Source of the DNA: Desulfovermiculus halophilus DSM 18834
GTDB lineage: Bacteria > Desulfobacterota > Desulfovibrionia > Desulfovibrionales > Desulfothermaceae
Reading direction: 5' to 3'
DNA: 64,000 nt
Assembly (NCBI RefSeq): GCF_000620765.1
Contig: NZ_JIAK01000005.1
Location: 1-64,000, forward strand
The position numbers and the translations under genes are program-made. Numbering within the stretch: the stretch's first letter is position 1; every line of letters starts with the position of its first letter. Positions 25,575 to 35,050 of the stretch are shown in pieces. A model generated the notes under the pieces. The model did no database searches, was not told the DNA's origin, and saw only the letters and a program-made list of their open reading frames with translations.

Positions 25575-26354
25575 CCCCATGTACCAGTGCCAGATCTGGG
25601 GACCGCACAGGATGTAGAGCATACCGCCCAGGCTGAGGAACGGGCCAAAAGGAACAGCGGTTTGCAGGCCTTGGGAGCCGGCCCGGCGGAGGTAGAGAAG
25701 GCTGACGGCCAGGGCGCTGACTGCGGCCATGAAAACCACCAGGGGCAGGGCCTGCCATCCGAGCAAGGCACCCAGCAGGACCATGAGCTTGATGTCTCCT
25801 GTGCCCAGTCCCTCTCGGCCTTTGAGCCACTTATACCCCTGTTGCAAAGCGAGAAAGGCTCCGCCTCCGACCACCGCCCCGGCCAGGGAGGTGGCCCAGG
25901 GGAGGTCCAGGACAAAAACGGCTGCGGCCAGCGCGGCTGCAGATCCGGGCAGGGTGTAGACGTCCGGAAGGATGAACAGCTCCAGATCGATGAAGCTGAT
26001 GATAATCAGGATCTGGCCGAAGAGGAGATAGACGGCGAAAGCCGGGCTGAAGCCGAAGGCAAGGGCCAAAAGCAGGGCCCAGAGGCCGGAGATGGCCTCG
26101 ACCACAGGATACCGCCAATGGATGGCTTCCCGACAGGCCCGGCACCGTCCGCGCAGGAGCAGATAGCTGATCAGGGGGATGTTCTCCCACCAGGCCAGGG
26201 TATGTCTGCACAGGGGACAGTGGGATGCCGGGAGGACAATGGATTCTCCGTGAACATACCGATGAATGCAGACATTGGAAAAGCTTCCCAGGACCAGTCC
26301 CAGGACTGCGGCCGCGATTGGAAAGAAAGCGGGAAATATGACGGTACTGATCAT
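25569..26354 (-). CDS. pilD: prepilin peptidase / N-methyltransferase
   Basis: An inner-membrane aspartic protease of 261 residues that trims and methylates type IV pilin and type II secretion pseudopilins. The cytosolic loop has paired cysteines (CPLCRHTL and CRACRE). The two catalytic aspartates lie in FIDLELFILPD and in GTGDIKLM. About eight hydrophobic helices are visible. ATG 26354 (MISTVIFPAFF) is chosen over an upstream ATG at 26843 that would run antisense through the ligase gene. No pilin genes are nearby. Confidence 0.9.
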   Translation of the reverse strand: MISTVIFPAFFPIAAAVLGLVLGSFSNVCIHRYVHGESIVLPASHCPLCRHTLAWWENIPLISYLLLRGRCRACREAIHWRYPVVEAISGLWALLLALAFGFSPAFAVYLLFGQILIIISFIDLELFILPDVYTLPGSAAALAAAVFVLDLPWATSLAGAVVGGGAFLALQQGYKWLKGREGLGTGDIKLMVLLGALLGWQALPLVVFMAAVSALAVSLLYLRRAGSQGLQTAVPFGPFLSLGGMLYILCGPQIWHWYMGF

Positions 26355-26378
26355 GGTCCCTGAATGAAGGTCACTCGT

Positions 26379-27692
26379 ATGAATAAAAACGCACACACAC
26401 ACTATCGATTTTTTTCCGACTATACGCAAGAAGGCCTGGCTGAGCAACAGCTGCGCGGCCTTCAGTGGACCCTTAAACACGCCTACGCCGGGAGCCCGTA
26501 CTACCGGCGGCGCTTGGACGCAGCCGGGGTCGATCCTCGCGCGGTACGCAGCCTGGACCATCTGACCCATCTGCCCTTTACCACAGTTGACGATCTGCGC
26601 AGCGACTATCCCCTCCCCCTGCTCAGTGTGCCGGAAGAAGATGTGGTCCGCATCCATGCCTCCTCCGGAACCACGGGCAAACGCAAGATCCTGGCCTACA
26701 CCCAGGACGACATCGATACCTGGAAGCTGATGATGGCCAGGTGTTTCGAGCTGGCCGGTCTGGAGCGCTCTGACCGGGTACAGATCGCCGTGGGCTATGG
26801 GCTGTGGACCGCCGGAGTCGGCTTCCAGTTGGGGTGCGAGCATTTCGGGTCCATGGCCCTGCCCTTGGGGCCGGGGAACCTGGAGATCCAGCTGCAGTTC
26901 CTGACTGATCTGCAGAGCACCTGCCTCTGTTCAACAGCCTCCATGGCCCTTTTGCTGGCTGAAGAGGTGGAGAAGTACGGGCTGCAGGACCGGGTCAGAT
27001 TAAAGACTGCCATATTCGGGGCCGAGCCGCACACGGCAAAAATGCGCCAACGGGTGGAGGAGGTCTTCGGGCTGGAGGACTGTTTCGACATCCCGGGCCT
27101 GACCGAGCTGTACGGACCCGGAGCCGGCCTGGAATGCCGGGAACATCAGGGACTGCACTACTGGGCGGATCTCTATATCCTGGAGATCATCGATCCCCAG
27201 ACCCTGCAACCGGTTGCTCCGGGGGAGGTGGGGGAAATGGTGGTCACCACCTTGTGCAAGCAGGGAGTGCCTCTGATCCGTTACCGGACCCGGGATCTGA
27301 CCCGGCTCGTACCCGGAGAGTGTCCCTGCGGCTTGGGGCTTCCCAGGCACGACCGCATCCTGGGGCGCTCGGATGATATGTTCATCTTCCGGGGGGTGAA
27401 TATCTACCCGGGGCAGATTGCCGACGTGTTGCACGACTTTGCAGAGCTGAGCTCGGAATATCAGGTTGTGCTGGACCGGAAGGAGGGCGTGGATCACATG
27501 CTGCTCAAGGTGGAGCGGCATGTTGACGCCCGCTCGGATCTGGACAGCGGCTTGTCCAGGGCTATTGCCGCTTCCCTGCGCAAGCATCTCCTGGTCCGCA
27601 GCGAGGTCTCCATCGTCGATCCCGGTTTGCTGCCCAGGACCTTTGCCAAAAGCAAACGGGTCCTGGATCAGCGCAACGGGGAAGAGAGCTGA
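26379..27692 (+). CDS. paaK: phenylacetate-CoA ligase family enzyme
   Basis: A 437-residue adenylate-forming ligase. HASSGTTGKRK near residues 93-103 is the AMP-binding P-loop. GLTELYGPGAG and YRTRDLTRL are the adenylate-contact segments, and GRSDDMFIFRGVNIYP is the hinge into the small C-terminal domain. The family activates aryl acids such as phenylacetate as CoA thioesters; in sulfate reducers it is often an orphan. ATG 26379 has GAAGG 8 bases upstream; ATG 26364 is in frame but lacks a ribosome site. No other phenylacetate genes are visible. Confidence 0.88.
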   Translation: MNKNAHTHYRFFSDYTQEGLAEQQLRGLQWTLKHAYAGSPYYRRRLDAAGVDPRAVRSLDHLTHLPFTTVDDLRSDYPLPLLSVPEEDVVRIHASSGTTGKRKILAYTQDDIDTWKLMMARCFELAGLERSDRVQIAVGYGLWTAGVGFQLGCEHFGSMALPLGPGNLEIQLQFLTDLQSTCLCSTASMALLLAEEVEKYGLQDRVRLKTAIFGAEPHTAKMRQRVEEVFGLEDCFDIPGLTELYGPGAGLECREHQGLHYWADLYILEIIDPQTLQPVAPGEVGEMVVTTLCKQGVPLIRYRTRDLTRLVPGECPCGLGLPRHDRILGRSDDMFIFRGVNIYPGQIADVLHDFAELSSEYQVVLDRKEGVDHMLLKVERHVDARSDLDSGLSRAIAASLRKHLLVRSEVSIVDPGLLPRTFAKSKRVLDQRNGEES

Positions 27693-27730
27693 AAGCTGCG
27701 AGTTCTTGTATCTATCCACCTGGCATCACA

Positions 27731-28789
27731 TCAGGGCACCAGGGCCGGGAGATCCAGGCCAGCGGTCAGGGGCAGTCCGCACATAAGGTTGGCGTTGGCC
27801 AGGGCCTGCCCCGAGGCCCCGCGGCAGAGATTGTCGATGACGGAGACGATGATCACCCGCCCGGTGCGCTGGTCCAGGACCAGTCCGATATCACAGTACA
27901 TGGTCCCGCGGACGTTCTTCAGCTCCGGCAGGGTGCCCTGGGGCTGCACACGGATCCATGGGTGGTCGCGATCGAAGTCCTCGTAGGCCTGACAAAGACC
28001 TTCCAGAGTGGTGTGGCCGGAGGCAGTGGTATACAGAGTGGTCAGGATGCCCCGATTGATGGGCAGCAGATGGGGGTTGAAGGAGACCTGGACAGTCTGA
28101 CCGGTCATCCGGCTCACTTCCTGATCGATTTCCGGAGTGTGCCGGTGAGTGCCCAGGCCGTAGGCCTTGAAGGTATCGGACACCTCGCAGAACAGGGTTC
28201 CTACCTTGGCCCCCCGTCCGGCCCCGCTGGCCCCGGACTTGCTGTCGGCCACAATGTCCCGGGAGTGGACCAGACCGGCCTGCAGGGCCGGGAACAGACC
28301 GAGCAGGACCGAGGTCGGGTAGCATCCGGGGTTGGCTACCAGCCGGGCCTGGGCGATTTCTGTCGCATAGAGCTCCGGCAGCCCGTAGACAGCGCCCTGG
28401 AGGAGGTCCGGGGCCTCGTGCCGGCAATTGTACCACTGCTCAAAGACATCTTGGGATTTGAGACGGAAGTCGGCGCTTAGGTCGACTACCTTGACTCCCC
28501 GCTGGATCAGTTCCGCGGCCATGCGCATGGCTGTGCCGTGGGGAACGGCCAGAAAGACCAGATCGCAGTCTGCAGCCAGCCGGTCCATATCCGGTTCGCT
28601 GATGGTCAACTGCCCCAGATGGGTGCCGGCCAGCTGAGGGAAAAGCCGGGCAACGGATTTTCCAGCTTCCTGTCTGGAGGTCACAATGGTCAGCTCAAAG
28701 TCCGGATGGTGCAGGAGACAGCGGAGCATCTCCATGCCTGTATAGCCGGTTACGCCCACCAGCCCCACAGCGAATGTATTCCTGGCCAT
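27731..28789 (-). CDS. argC: N-acetyl-gamma-glutamyl-phosphate reductase
   Basis: It catalyses the third step of arginine synthesis, reducing acetylglutamyl phosphate to the semialdehyde with NADPH. The nucleotide-binding GVTGYTGMEMLR is at the N-terminus and the catalytic Cys lies in NPGCYPTS. At 352 residues it has the usual length. It ends a long run of minus-strand genes, 5 bases downstream of the DUF1844 gene. argB lies far away at 56596. Confidence 0.95.
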   Translation of the reverse strand: MARNTFAVGLVGVTGYTGMEMLRCLLHHPDFELTIVTSRQEAGKSVARLFPQLAGTHLGQLTISEPDMDRLAADCDLVFLAVPHGTAMRMAAELIQRGVKVVDLSADFRLKSQDVFEQWYNCRHEAPDLLQGAVYGLPELYATEIAQARLVANPGCYPTSVLLGLFPALQAGLVHSRDIVADSKSGASGAGRGAKVGTLFCEVSDTFKAYGLGTHRHTPEIDQEVSRMTGQTVQVSFNPHLLPINRGILTTLYTTASGHTTLEGLCQAYEDFDRDHPWIRVQPQGTLPELKNVRGTMYCDIGLVLDQRTGRVIIVSVIDNLCRGASGQALANANLMCGLPLTAGLDLPALVP

Positions 28790-28794
28790 ATCTC

Positions 28795-29157
28795 CTATCC
28801 CGCCTTTTGCACGTATTTCATGCGCAGCTCGAAGAGGACGTTTTTGAGCAGGCCTTCTTCATCTGCGGTCAGGTTGCCTCTGGTCTTTTCCTCCAGCATG
28901 GCCAGCATGTCGATGGTGTGCCGGGCCAGGTTGAGGTCGACCTGGCTCTTTCCGGATTCCGGGTCGTTGACCTCGCCCAGATGGACCATGGCCGATGAAC
29001 TCAAGGACAGGACGAAGGTATTCATATCCACCTTGGGCAGGGGGTCCTGCTGGGCCTGCTCCTTGGCCTTGTCCGCATAGGCCTGGGCCGCCTCTTTACG
29101 TTCTTCTGCCGTCTGCTGCGGCTCGGTTTCCGGTCGGGTTGGGTCGTTGCTGGTCAT
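28795..29157 (-). CDS. DUF1844 protein
   Basis: A 120-residue protein. The first 40 residues are charged and probably disordered (many E, Q, K). The conserved DUF1844 core follows: VDMNTFVLSLSSSAMVHLGE, then DLNLARHTIDMLAML and ADEEGLLKNVLFELRMKYV. The helical family is of unknown function and common in deltaproteobacteria and acidobacteria. It lies immediately upstream of argC. Confidence 0.85.
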   Translation of the reverse strand: MTSNDPTRPETEPQQTAEERKEAAQAYADKAKEQAQQDPLPKVDMNTFVLSLSSSAMVHLGEVNDPESGKSQVDLNLARHTIDMLAMLEEKTRGNLTADEEGLLKNVLFELRMKYVQKAG

Positions 29158-29278
29158 AGCTCTCGGCTCCTTTGTTACAGCGGATTGATCTTGAGCAGCT
29201 GGCGCGAAGTCTCGTGCCGCACGTGGGTGTCAGCCGGGCAATAGCAAAAAAAAGCCGTTTTGCTCCGGCCAGTGCTGC

Positions 29279-30469
29279 TCATTGCATGGTGGAGAGCAAC
29301 TTGTCCACAGCCGGCCGGTCATCGGCCAGGGCCTGGGTATAGGCGGTCATGGCCTGTTCAAGGGCGTCTTTATGGCCTGAGTCCGGTTTGTCAGGACCCA
29401 GGCAGTGGGCCAGGGCGGCAAGTCCGGCCAAAATATCCCCCCAATCCACATGCCCCATGTGCCCAAGACGGATGATCCGGCCCTTGAGTTCATCCTGCCC
29501 TCCGGCCAGGACCAAATTGAACTCCGAGGACATCTGCTGCAGGACCTTCTGGGCATCAATGCCGGCAGGCATCATAAAGCTGGTTAGGCCCCAGGTATAG
29601 TGTGTCCGGGCCAGGGGTTCAAGCCCCAGGGCCTGCACTCCGGCCCGGGTCATCCGGGTCAACGCCCATTGTTTGCGAAACACCGGCTCCAGATCCGGAG
29701 CCAGGAGATGATTCAGGCTGGCCTCCAGACCCAGGATGAGATTCACGGGGGAGGTGTAAGCCGTCTGCTGCTGCTCCCATTTGCTGCGTTCCTTGGCCAG
29801 GTCGAAGTAAAAGCTGGTTCCGGGCAGGCTGTTGACCCGATCCCAGGCTTTGGCGCTCAAGCTAATCAGGGCCAGCCCCGGGGGGAGCATCAGCCCCTTC
29901 TGAGATCCGGTGAGCAGGCAATCGATAGCCCAGTCGTCCATTGGGCATGGAGAAATGCCCACCCCGGAAATGCCGTCCACGACCAGAAGGGCCTGGGTGC
30001 CGTCTACGACCCGGCCCAGGTCTCTGACCGGATGGAGCACCCCGGTGGACGTTTCGGAGTATTGGACCATGACCCCCCGCAGTTCAGGGTCCTTATCCAG
30101 GGCGGCGCGGACATCATCCGGGTCCACGGCCCGGCCTCTAGGGACACTGAGGCGCTGGACCTGCAGGCCGTTCTGCTCCCCGATCTGAACCCAGCGCTGC
30201 CCGAATTTGCCGCCGTCGACGACCAGAACCCTGTCCCCAGGGGCGAAGAGATTGTCCACTGCGGCCTGCATGGCCCCGGTTCCGCTGCAGGACAGGGGCA
30301 GAACCGGCTCCCGGGTGGCGAACAGGGTCTGCAGTCGGGGCTGGATCCGGCCCATGAGCCGGACAAATGTGTCTTTGCGGTGGTGGATCATGTCCCGGCT
30401 CAAGGCCAAGCGGACTTCTTCCGGAAGATGGGTCGGCCCCGGGGTGAGCAACCGTTGTTTGTTCAGCAT
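29279..30469 (-). CDS. class V aminotransferase (serine-pyruvate / alanine-glyoxylate type)
   Basis: A 396-residue PLP enzyme. It begins LLTPGPTHLPEEV, which is typical of this group. The cofactor phosphate loop is in CSGTGAMQAAV, the conserved Asp in VVDGISGVG, and the Schiff-base Lys in LTGSQKGLMLPPG. It may transfer amino groups between alanine or serine and glyoxylate or hydroxypyruvate; the exact substrates are not determined. The C-terminal 30 residues extend past the usual end and look helical. It lies 110 bases downstream of polA. Confidence 0.88.
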   Translation of the reverse strand: MLNKQRLLTPGPTHLPEEVRLALSRDMIHHRKDTFVRLMGRIQPRLQTLFATREPVLPLSCSGTGAMQAAVDNLFAPGDRVLVVDGGKFGQRWVQIGEQNGLQVQRLSVPRGRAVDPDDVRAALDKDPELRGVMVQYSETSTGVLHPVRDLGRVVDGTQALLVVDGISGVGISPCPMDDWAIDCLLTGSQKGLMLPPGLALISLSAKAWDRVNSLPGTSFYFDLAKERSKWEQQQTAYTSPVNLILGLEASLNHLLAPDLEPVFRKQWALTRMTRAGVQALGLEPLARTHYTWGLTSFMMPAGIDAQKVLQQMSSEFNLVLAGGQDELKGRIIRLGHMGHVDWGDILAGLAALAHCLGPDKPDSGHKDALEQAMTAYTQALADDRPAVDKLLSTMQ

Positions 30470-30579
30470 ATAAATACCCTTGGTTTGGAGCGATGATAGC
30501 GCGGACTATTCGAACAGAAGAGGATGGGGGTGCACAGGGCCGGACTGACGACCGTGAGGTCTGCGCGGTACAACCGCCC

Positions 30580-33120
30580 TCAGTGCGCCTCGGCCCAGCT
30601 GCGGCCGGCCCCCCAGTCGACTGCCAGAGGCACGTCGAGCTCCATGACCGAGGTCATGAGCTGGGCGATGCGTTCTCCGCTTGCCTGGGCCCCCGGTTCG
30701 GGGACCTCCAGGAGCAGCTCGTCGTGGACCTGGAGGATGAGCATGGCACCCAGGTCCTTGAGTCCCTGGTCCGCTTCAACCTTGAGCATGGCCAGCTTGA
30801 TGATGTCCGCTGCACTGCCCTGGACCTTGGTGTTGATGGCCATGCGCCGGGCCTGACCGGCCAGGTTGTCGTTTCTGGAGTTTATATCCGGCAAGAGCCG
30901 CCTGCGACCGGCAATAGTGCTTACCGATCCGTTGGCCTTGGCCTGCTCTTCAATCTGGGTGAAGAATTCGCGCACATTCTGCAGCCTGCTGAAGTATTTT
31001 TGAATGAACTCCTTGGCTTCGTTCAGGGAGATGCCCAGCTCCCGGGACAGCTTCTGCGGCCCCATGCCGTAGATCAGTCCGAAATTTATGGTCTTGGCCT
31101 TGCGTCGTTCGTCGGGCTCAATCTGATCCTTGCTCTTGTCCAAGAGCAGGCTGGCGGTTCTGGTGTGAATGTCTTCGTTGGCCGCAAAGGCTTCAATGAG
31201 ATGCGGCTCCCGAGACAAGTGGGCCAGGACCCGGAGTTCGATCTGGGAGTAGTCCGCGGCGACGAGGAAGTGATCCCGGCGAGCCACAAAACAGGAGCGC
31301 ATCCTGGGGCCGAACTGACCCCGGATGGGGATATTCTGCAGATTGGGGGTGCTGCTGGACAGACGCCCGGTGGCTGTGGCCAGGTTGTTGAAGGTGGTGT
31401 GGATTCGCCCATCGCTCTGCACTTGGCGGGGCAGGGGGGCCAGGTAGGTGGACCGGAGCTTCTCCAGGCTGCGGTATTCGACGATGTCCCGAATGATGGG
31501 GTGCTGGTGCTGAAGACCTTCCAGCACGGTAATGGACGTGGAAGGCTGACCTCCTGGGGTCTTGCGGCCTGGCTTGAGCCCCAGGCGGTTGAACAGGACA
31601 TCCGCCAGCTGCTGCGAGGAGCGGAGATTGAACTCCATGCCCGCCTGGGTATACACGGAGCTGGTCAAACGTTCCAGATCGGTTTCCACCTCCTGGAGGA
31701 AGCGTTCGAAGGCCTGGAGATCGATGCCCACCCCCCGGCGCTGCATGCGGACCAAAACCGGAATGAGCGGGGTCTCGAGCTTGTGCATGAGATGTAAAAG
31801 TCCGGCATGCTCCAGCCGCTGGTGCAGGAGATGTCCGATACGCAAGGCGGCCAGGGCCTGGTTGTGGATATGGACCCTGACCTCGGGCAAAAAGCCATGC
31901 AGGATGCGTTCCCAACTGTAGTCCCGGTCTTCCGGACTGAGCAAATAGGAGGCCAGGCTGAGATCAAAGACGTGGTCCGGAGAGAGGCCCTCCCAGCGGG
32001 AGTCCTTTTCGCACAGCTCCTTGTAGGAGGGCACAAAGACGCGGGGGCTTTGGGCCAGGCTGGACAGGATGGTCTCCGGCTGGAAGCTGATCACGGCTTC
32101 CTGGTCCCCCCAGGCCAGGAGGGTCCCTTCCCGGGAGCAGACCAGGCCGGCTGCCTGGTTCCCGATGTCCGGCATGCGGCTGACCCGGTTCTGCGCAACG
32201 GGCCGGAAGGCGTCTTCAGTACTGGAGTTGCTTCCAGCGGATTCCTTGTCCACCTCCAGCTCCCGGCTCAAGCTGTGAAACTCATAGGTCTGGAAAAAGG
32301 TCTGCAGGGCCTGGGGCTCATACTCCCGGCAGTCCAGGTCATTGAGATCCAAGCGCAGATCGTCCCGCAGCCGGGTCAGCTCCCGGTACACAAATACCTT
32401 GTCCATGTGGGGGCTGAGTTTTTTCTGTTCAGCGGCGCTTAAGTGGTCGAGGTTCTCTTTGAGGGCCTCCAGGGAGGGATAGCGGGCCAAGAGCTTTTTG
32501 GCTGTCTTGGGACCGACCCCGGGCACCCCGGGGATGTTGTCGCTGGTGTCTCCGATCAGGGCCTGGTAGTCGGGCCACTGTTGCGGAGAGAGGCCTTCGG
32601 CCCGCCGAAAGTCCTGCAGGGTAATCAGCTTTTCCGTCCGCTGTCCCGGGTCCCAGAGGACCACCTCCTCGTCCAGGCACTGGCGCAAGTCTTTGTCCGA
32701 ACCCACAATGACCACAGGTCCGGTGTGTTTATGGCGGGCGCACAAGGTGGCGATGACATCGTCGGCCTCCGCGTTTTCCGCCACATGAACCGGAAATCCG
32801 AGCAGGCTGACCCCTTCCAGCAAAGGGTCCAGCTGCTGGGACAGCGGTTCGGGCATCTTTTGGCGCTGGGCCTTATAGGTATCCAGGATCTCCTGTCTAA
32901 AGCTCGGACCTTTGCCGTCCAGGACAAAGCAGGCCTGCCGGGGATGTTCTCTTTTCATCACCTTGAGCAGGATGCGCAGGGTGATGAACAAAGCATTGGT
33001 GGGGAAGCCGTCGGATCGGGACAGATCCGGGTAGGCGTAGAAGGCCCGATAGACAAAGGAGCTGCCGTCGATGAGAAAAAGGGGAGGCTCGCTCCAGTGC
33101 ATGTCTTCCTGCAGAGTCAT
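30580..33120 (-). CDS. polA: DNA polymerase I, probably lacking proofreading
   Basis: The 846-residue chain has the 5' nuclease domain (FLIDGSSFVYRAFYA, AENAEADDVIATL, GDTSDNIPGVPGVGPKTA) and a family A polymerase with motif A (VAADYSQIELRVLAH), motif B (RRKAKTINFGLIYGMG) and motif C (LQVHDELLLEVP). The middle domain is shortened, and its first catalytic pair (DxE in E. coli) is replaced by a GLVCSREGTLLAW stretch, so 3'-5' exonuclease activity is unlikely. It acts in Okazaki fragment processing and repair. ATG 33120 is used, but the in-frame ATG at 33102 has a better ribosome site (AGGAAG). Confidence 0.94.
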   Translation of the reverse strand: MTLQEDMHWSEPPLFLIDGSSFVYRAFYAYPDLSRSDGFPTNALFITLRILLKVMKREHPRQACFVLDGKGPSFRQEILDTYKAQRQKMPEPLSQQLDPLLEGVSLLGFPVHVAENAEADDVIATLCARHKHTGPVVIVGSDKDLRQCLDEEVVLWDPGQRTEKLITLQDFRRAEGLSPQQWPDYQALIGDTSDNIPGVPGVGPKTAKKLLARYPSLEALKENLDHLSAAEQKKLSPHMDKVFVYRELTRLRDDLRLDLNDLDCREYEPQALQTFFQTYEFHSLSRELEVDKESAGSNSSTEDAFRPVAQNRVSRMPDIGNQAAGLVCSREGTLLAWGDQEAVISFQPETILSSLAQSPRVFVPSYKELCEKDSRWEGLSPDHVFDLSLASYLLSPEDRDYSWERILHGFLPEVRVHIHNQALAALRIGHLLHQRLEHAGLLHLMHKLETPLIPVLVRMQRRGVGIDLQAFERFLQEVETDLERLTSSVYTQAGMEFNLRSSQQLADVLFNRLGLKPGRKTPGGQPSTSITVLEGLQHQHPIIRDIVEYRSLEKLRSTYLAPLPRQVQSDGRIHTTFNNLATATGRLSSSTPNLQNIPIRGQFGPRMRSCFVARRDHFLVAADYSQIELRVLAHLSREPHLIEAFAANEDIHTRTASLLLDKSKDQIEPDERRKAKTINFGLIYGMGPQKLSRELGISLNEAKEFIQKYFSRLQNVREFFTQIEEQAKANGSVSTIAGRRRLLPDINSRNDNLAGQARRMAINTKVQGSAADIIKLAMLKVEADQGLKDLGAMLILQVHDELLLEVPEPGAQASGERIAQLMTSVMELDVPLAVDWGAGRSWAEAH

Positions 33121-33171
33121 GTGCTGCTCGGAGGTTAGGGGGTTTGGTGGAAAGCGTCTTGATCCGGGTCT

Positions 33172-34248
33172 TCAGTGCCCATCCCTCCGGGGGATGGTGT
33201 CGGAGACGATGAGCTCCTCTTCCTTGAGCTCAAGCCCATCGTCTACAGTCCTGGGGACCTTGCTCTTGTTGATGATTCTGCATTGCTGCAGTCGTTCCCA
33301 GATGAACTGCTGGGGGTGCTCCTGATCCAGGGGTTCCAGGGGGATCTGAGCCCGGGCCATGGACTTGTGTCCTCCGGCGGAACCGACATTGCCGAACAGG
33401 CGTGTGGCCAGGGCCCCCATATCCCCTTTTACTCCGTCCCCGCGGAAGATGGCCACCAGGGTATTGTCTGAGATTCCGGAGACAATATCCCAGGAGATAT
33501 CATGGATGCGGAGGAAGAAGTCTGCCAGGATGACCAGGATGTCCGTGGAGTCGACCTCACCCATATAAACGGTCAGCCCGTCCCCCCAAAGGCGGATTTT
33601 GCGGAATGCCTGGGAGAAGTATTTCAGCCATTCCACCCGGAACTCGCTGCGCACGATCTTGCGCAGGATGCTGTGGTCTGCGAACTTGCTCAAGTACCGA
33701 AAGGCCTTGATATCTGCGTCGTGAAAATGCTGTTCAAAGCTGTGGGTGTCGGTCTTGATCCCGTAGAGCAGGGAGGTGGCCAAGTGTTTTCCGGGACGAA
33801 GGCTTAAGTTGTACAAAAACTCGGTGAGCAGGGTGCTGTTGGATCCGTAATTGGGCTGGATCTCAGCAAAGGCGGCGTTCACCGGCTTTTCCGGATTTAT
33901 CGGGTGATGGTCCATGATGATGGAGAAATCAAAGGACGCAAACTCCGGGTGGTGGTGCGGCTGGGAATCCACTAAGGCAAACCGATCGAACTGGGCTGCC
34001 AGGGGAGGTGTCAGGCGCTGGACAGGGATCTGCAGGTAGCGGACCATAGCCAGGTTGTCCGGTCGGCTGAGCTCGTTGACCATAGCCAGGCCAACGCCCT
34101 GCACTCGCCGGGCCAGGATGCGCTTTAAGGCCATGGCCGAGGCCATGGCGTCTGGGTCTGCGTTGAGCAGGATGAGCCAGCGCTCGTTCTTTCTGCACAG
34201 GGCGAGGAGCTCCGCCGTCTGGTGCTCCAGCTTGCGGAAATATGTCAT
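33172..34248 (-). CDS. DHH-family phosphoesterase
   Basis: A 358-residue protein of the DHH superfamily, which includes nanoRNase/pAp-phosphatase and RecJ-like enzymes. Metal-binding motifs are NADPDAMASAMAL (I), FALVDSQ (II), FSIIMDHHP (III) and YGIKTDTHSF (IV). The C-terminal part contains GDMGALATRLFGNVGSAGGHKSMA, the substrate-binding DHHA1-type GGGH-like segment. The C-terminal tail is acidic. ATG 34248 lies one base after the preceding stop; the longer frame at 34329 overlaps that gene. The exact substrate is unknown. Confidence 0.85.
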   Translation of the reverse strand: MTYFRKLEHQTAELLALCRKNERWLILLNADPDAMASAMALKRILARRVQGVGLAMVNELSRPDNLAMVRYLQIPVQRLTPPLAAQFDRFALVDSQPHHHPEFASFDFSIIMDHHPINPEKPVNAAFAEIQPNYGSNSTLLTEFLYNLSLRPGKHLATSLLYGIKTDTHSFEQHFHDADIKAFRYLSKFADHSILRKIVRSEFRVEWLKYFSQAFRKIRLWGDGLTVYMGEVDSTDILVILADFFLRIHDISWDIVSGISDNTLVAIFRGDGVKGDMGALATRLFGNVGSAGGHKSMARAQIPLEPLDQEHPQQFIWERLQQCRIINKSKVPRTVDDGLELKEEELIVSDTIPRRDGH

Positions 34249-34249
34249 G

Positions 34250-35044
34250 CTATTCGTCCGGACCGTTTCCGTTTGGGGCTGGCCGGTTGGCTGAACCCCA
34301 ATTCCTAATCCAGGAGGCAAAAATGTCAAGGGAGGCCTGCAAGTCCGGCCAGGAAAAGACCTCTAGGACCACGGTCTCCCCGGCCGGAAGCAGAGACAAC
34401 AGGTCCAGAATGTGCCGTTGTTCCTGTGTGGACAGCATGGTCAAGCCCCGGTGGCGATGTCCACCGGCCGGAGCGTACAGGTGGAGCATGGCCAGGCGGG
34501 AGCGGACAAACTCATCCCGGAAAAGGGCCCACTGGCCGAAGGCAGACACGTGCCCGTAATCCAGGCAGATTCTGCAGTCGGTCTCGGCCAGGGCCGGGAT
34601 GAGTCCGCCCAAGTCGTTGCCCTCAATATTTTCCACCAGCAGGCTGTGGCTGGAAAATCCCAGGGAGCACCAGCGGCGGTGAAAGCATAAAAAAGTCTCC
34701 GGATCCTGCGGGGGATGGAGGACGAATCGTTTTGGACGGCAAAAGGCAGCCTTGTCCGCCAGGACGGCCGCAGTGTCCGCAACGGCTTCTCCTCCCGCTT
34801 CCCAGGGCAGGTCCAGGGGGAGATGCATGTGGTAGGACAGATCGAGCTCGGCCATCCAGGGGGGGAGGTCGTGGGCATTGTATTCCAGGCAGCCCCGGGT
34901 TTGAAAGAACACCAATGCCGCCTCGTCCACCAGGCCCTGGAGCCGCCGGCAGTTCTGGCCCACTCTGCACGGCCAGATAAAGGACGGGGCCGCGATTTTC
35001 CAGGGACAGGAGGCGAGGACTGAGGAGCCTTGTGATGAGCACAT
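34250..35044 (-). CDS. cbiR: AP-endonuclease-2-like TIM barrel, probably cobamide-remodelling phosphodiesterase CbiR
   Basis: A 264-residue xylose-isomerase-like barrel. YHMHLPLDLPW, FVLHPPQDP, LLVENIEGND, CLDYGHV and MLHLYAP supply metal ligands in the usual order. The overall pattern (IAAPSFIWP at the start, HLPLDLPW in the middle) reminds me of CbiR, which cuts the nucleotide loop of cobamides so that the lower ligand can be exchanged. Other sugar-phosphate isomerases share the fold, so the specific name is tentative. It sits between the helicase fusion and the DHH gene with gaps of 6 bases and 1 base. Confidence 0.6.
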   Translation of the reverse strand: MCSSQGSSVLASCPWKIAAPSFIWPCRVGQNCRRLQGLVDEAALVFFQTRGCLEYNAHDLPPWMAELDLSYHMHLPLDLPWEAGGEAVADTAAVLADKAAFCRPKRFVLHPPQDPETFLCFHRRWCSLGFSSHSLLVENIEGNDLGGLIPALAETDCRICLDYGHVSAFGQWALFRDEFVRSRLAMLHLYAPAGGHRHRGLTMLSTQEQRHILDLLSLLPAGETVVLEVFSWPDLQASLDIFASWIRNWGSANRPAPNGNGPDE

Positions 35045-35050
35045 GGCGGT

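Noticed and set aside
29231-29270. AGCAAAA...TTTTGCT hairpin between the aminotransferase and DUF1844 genes as a terminator
   Set aside because: Pairing is plausible, but the loop and T-run placement are ambiguous and the genes may be co-transcribed.
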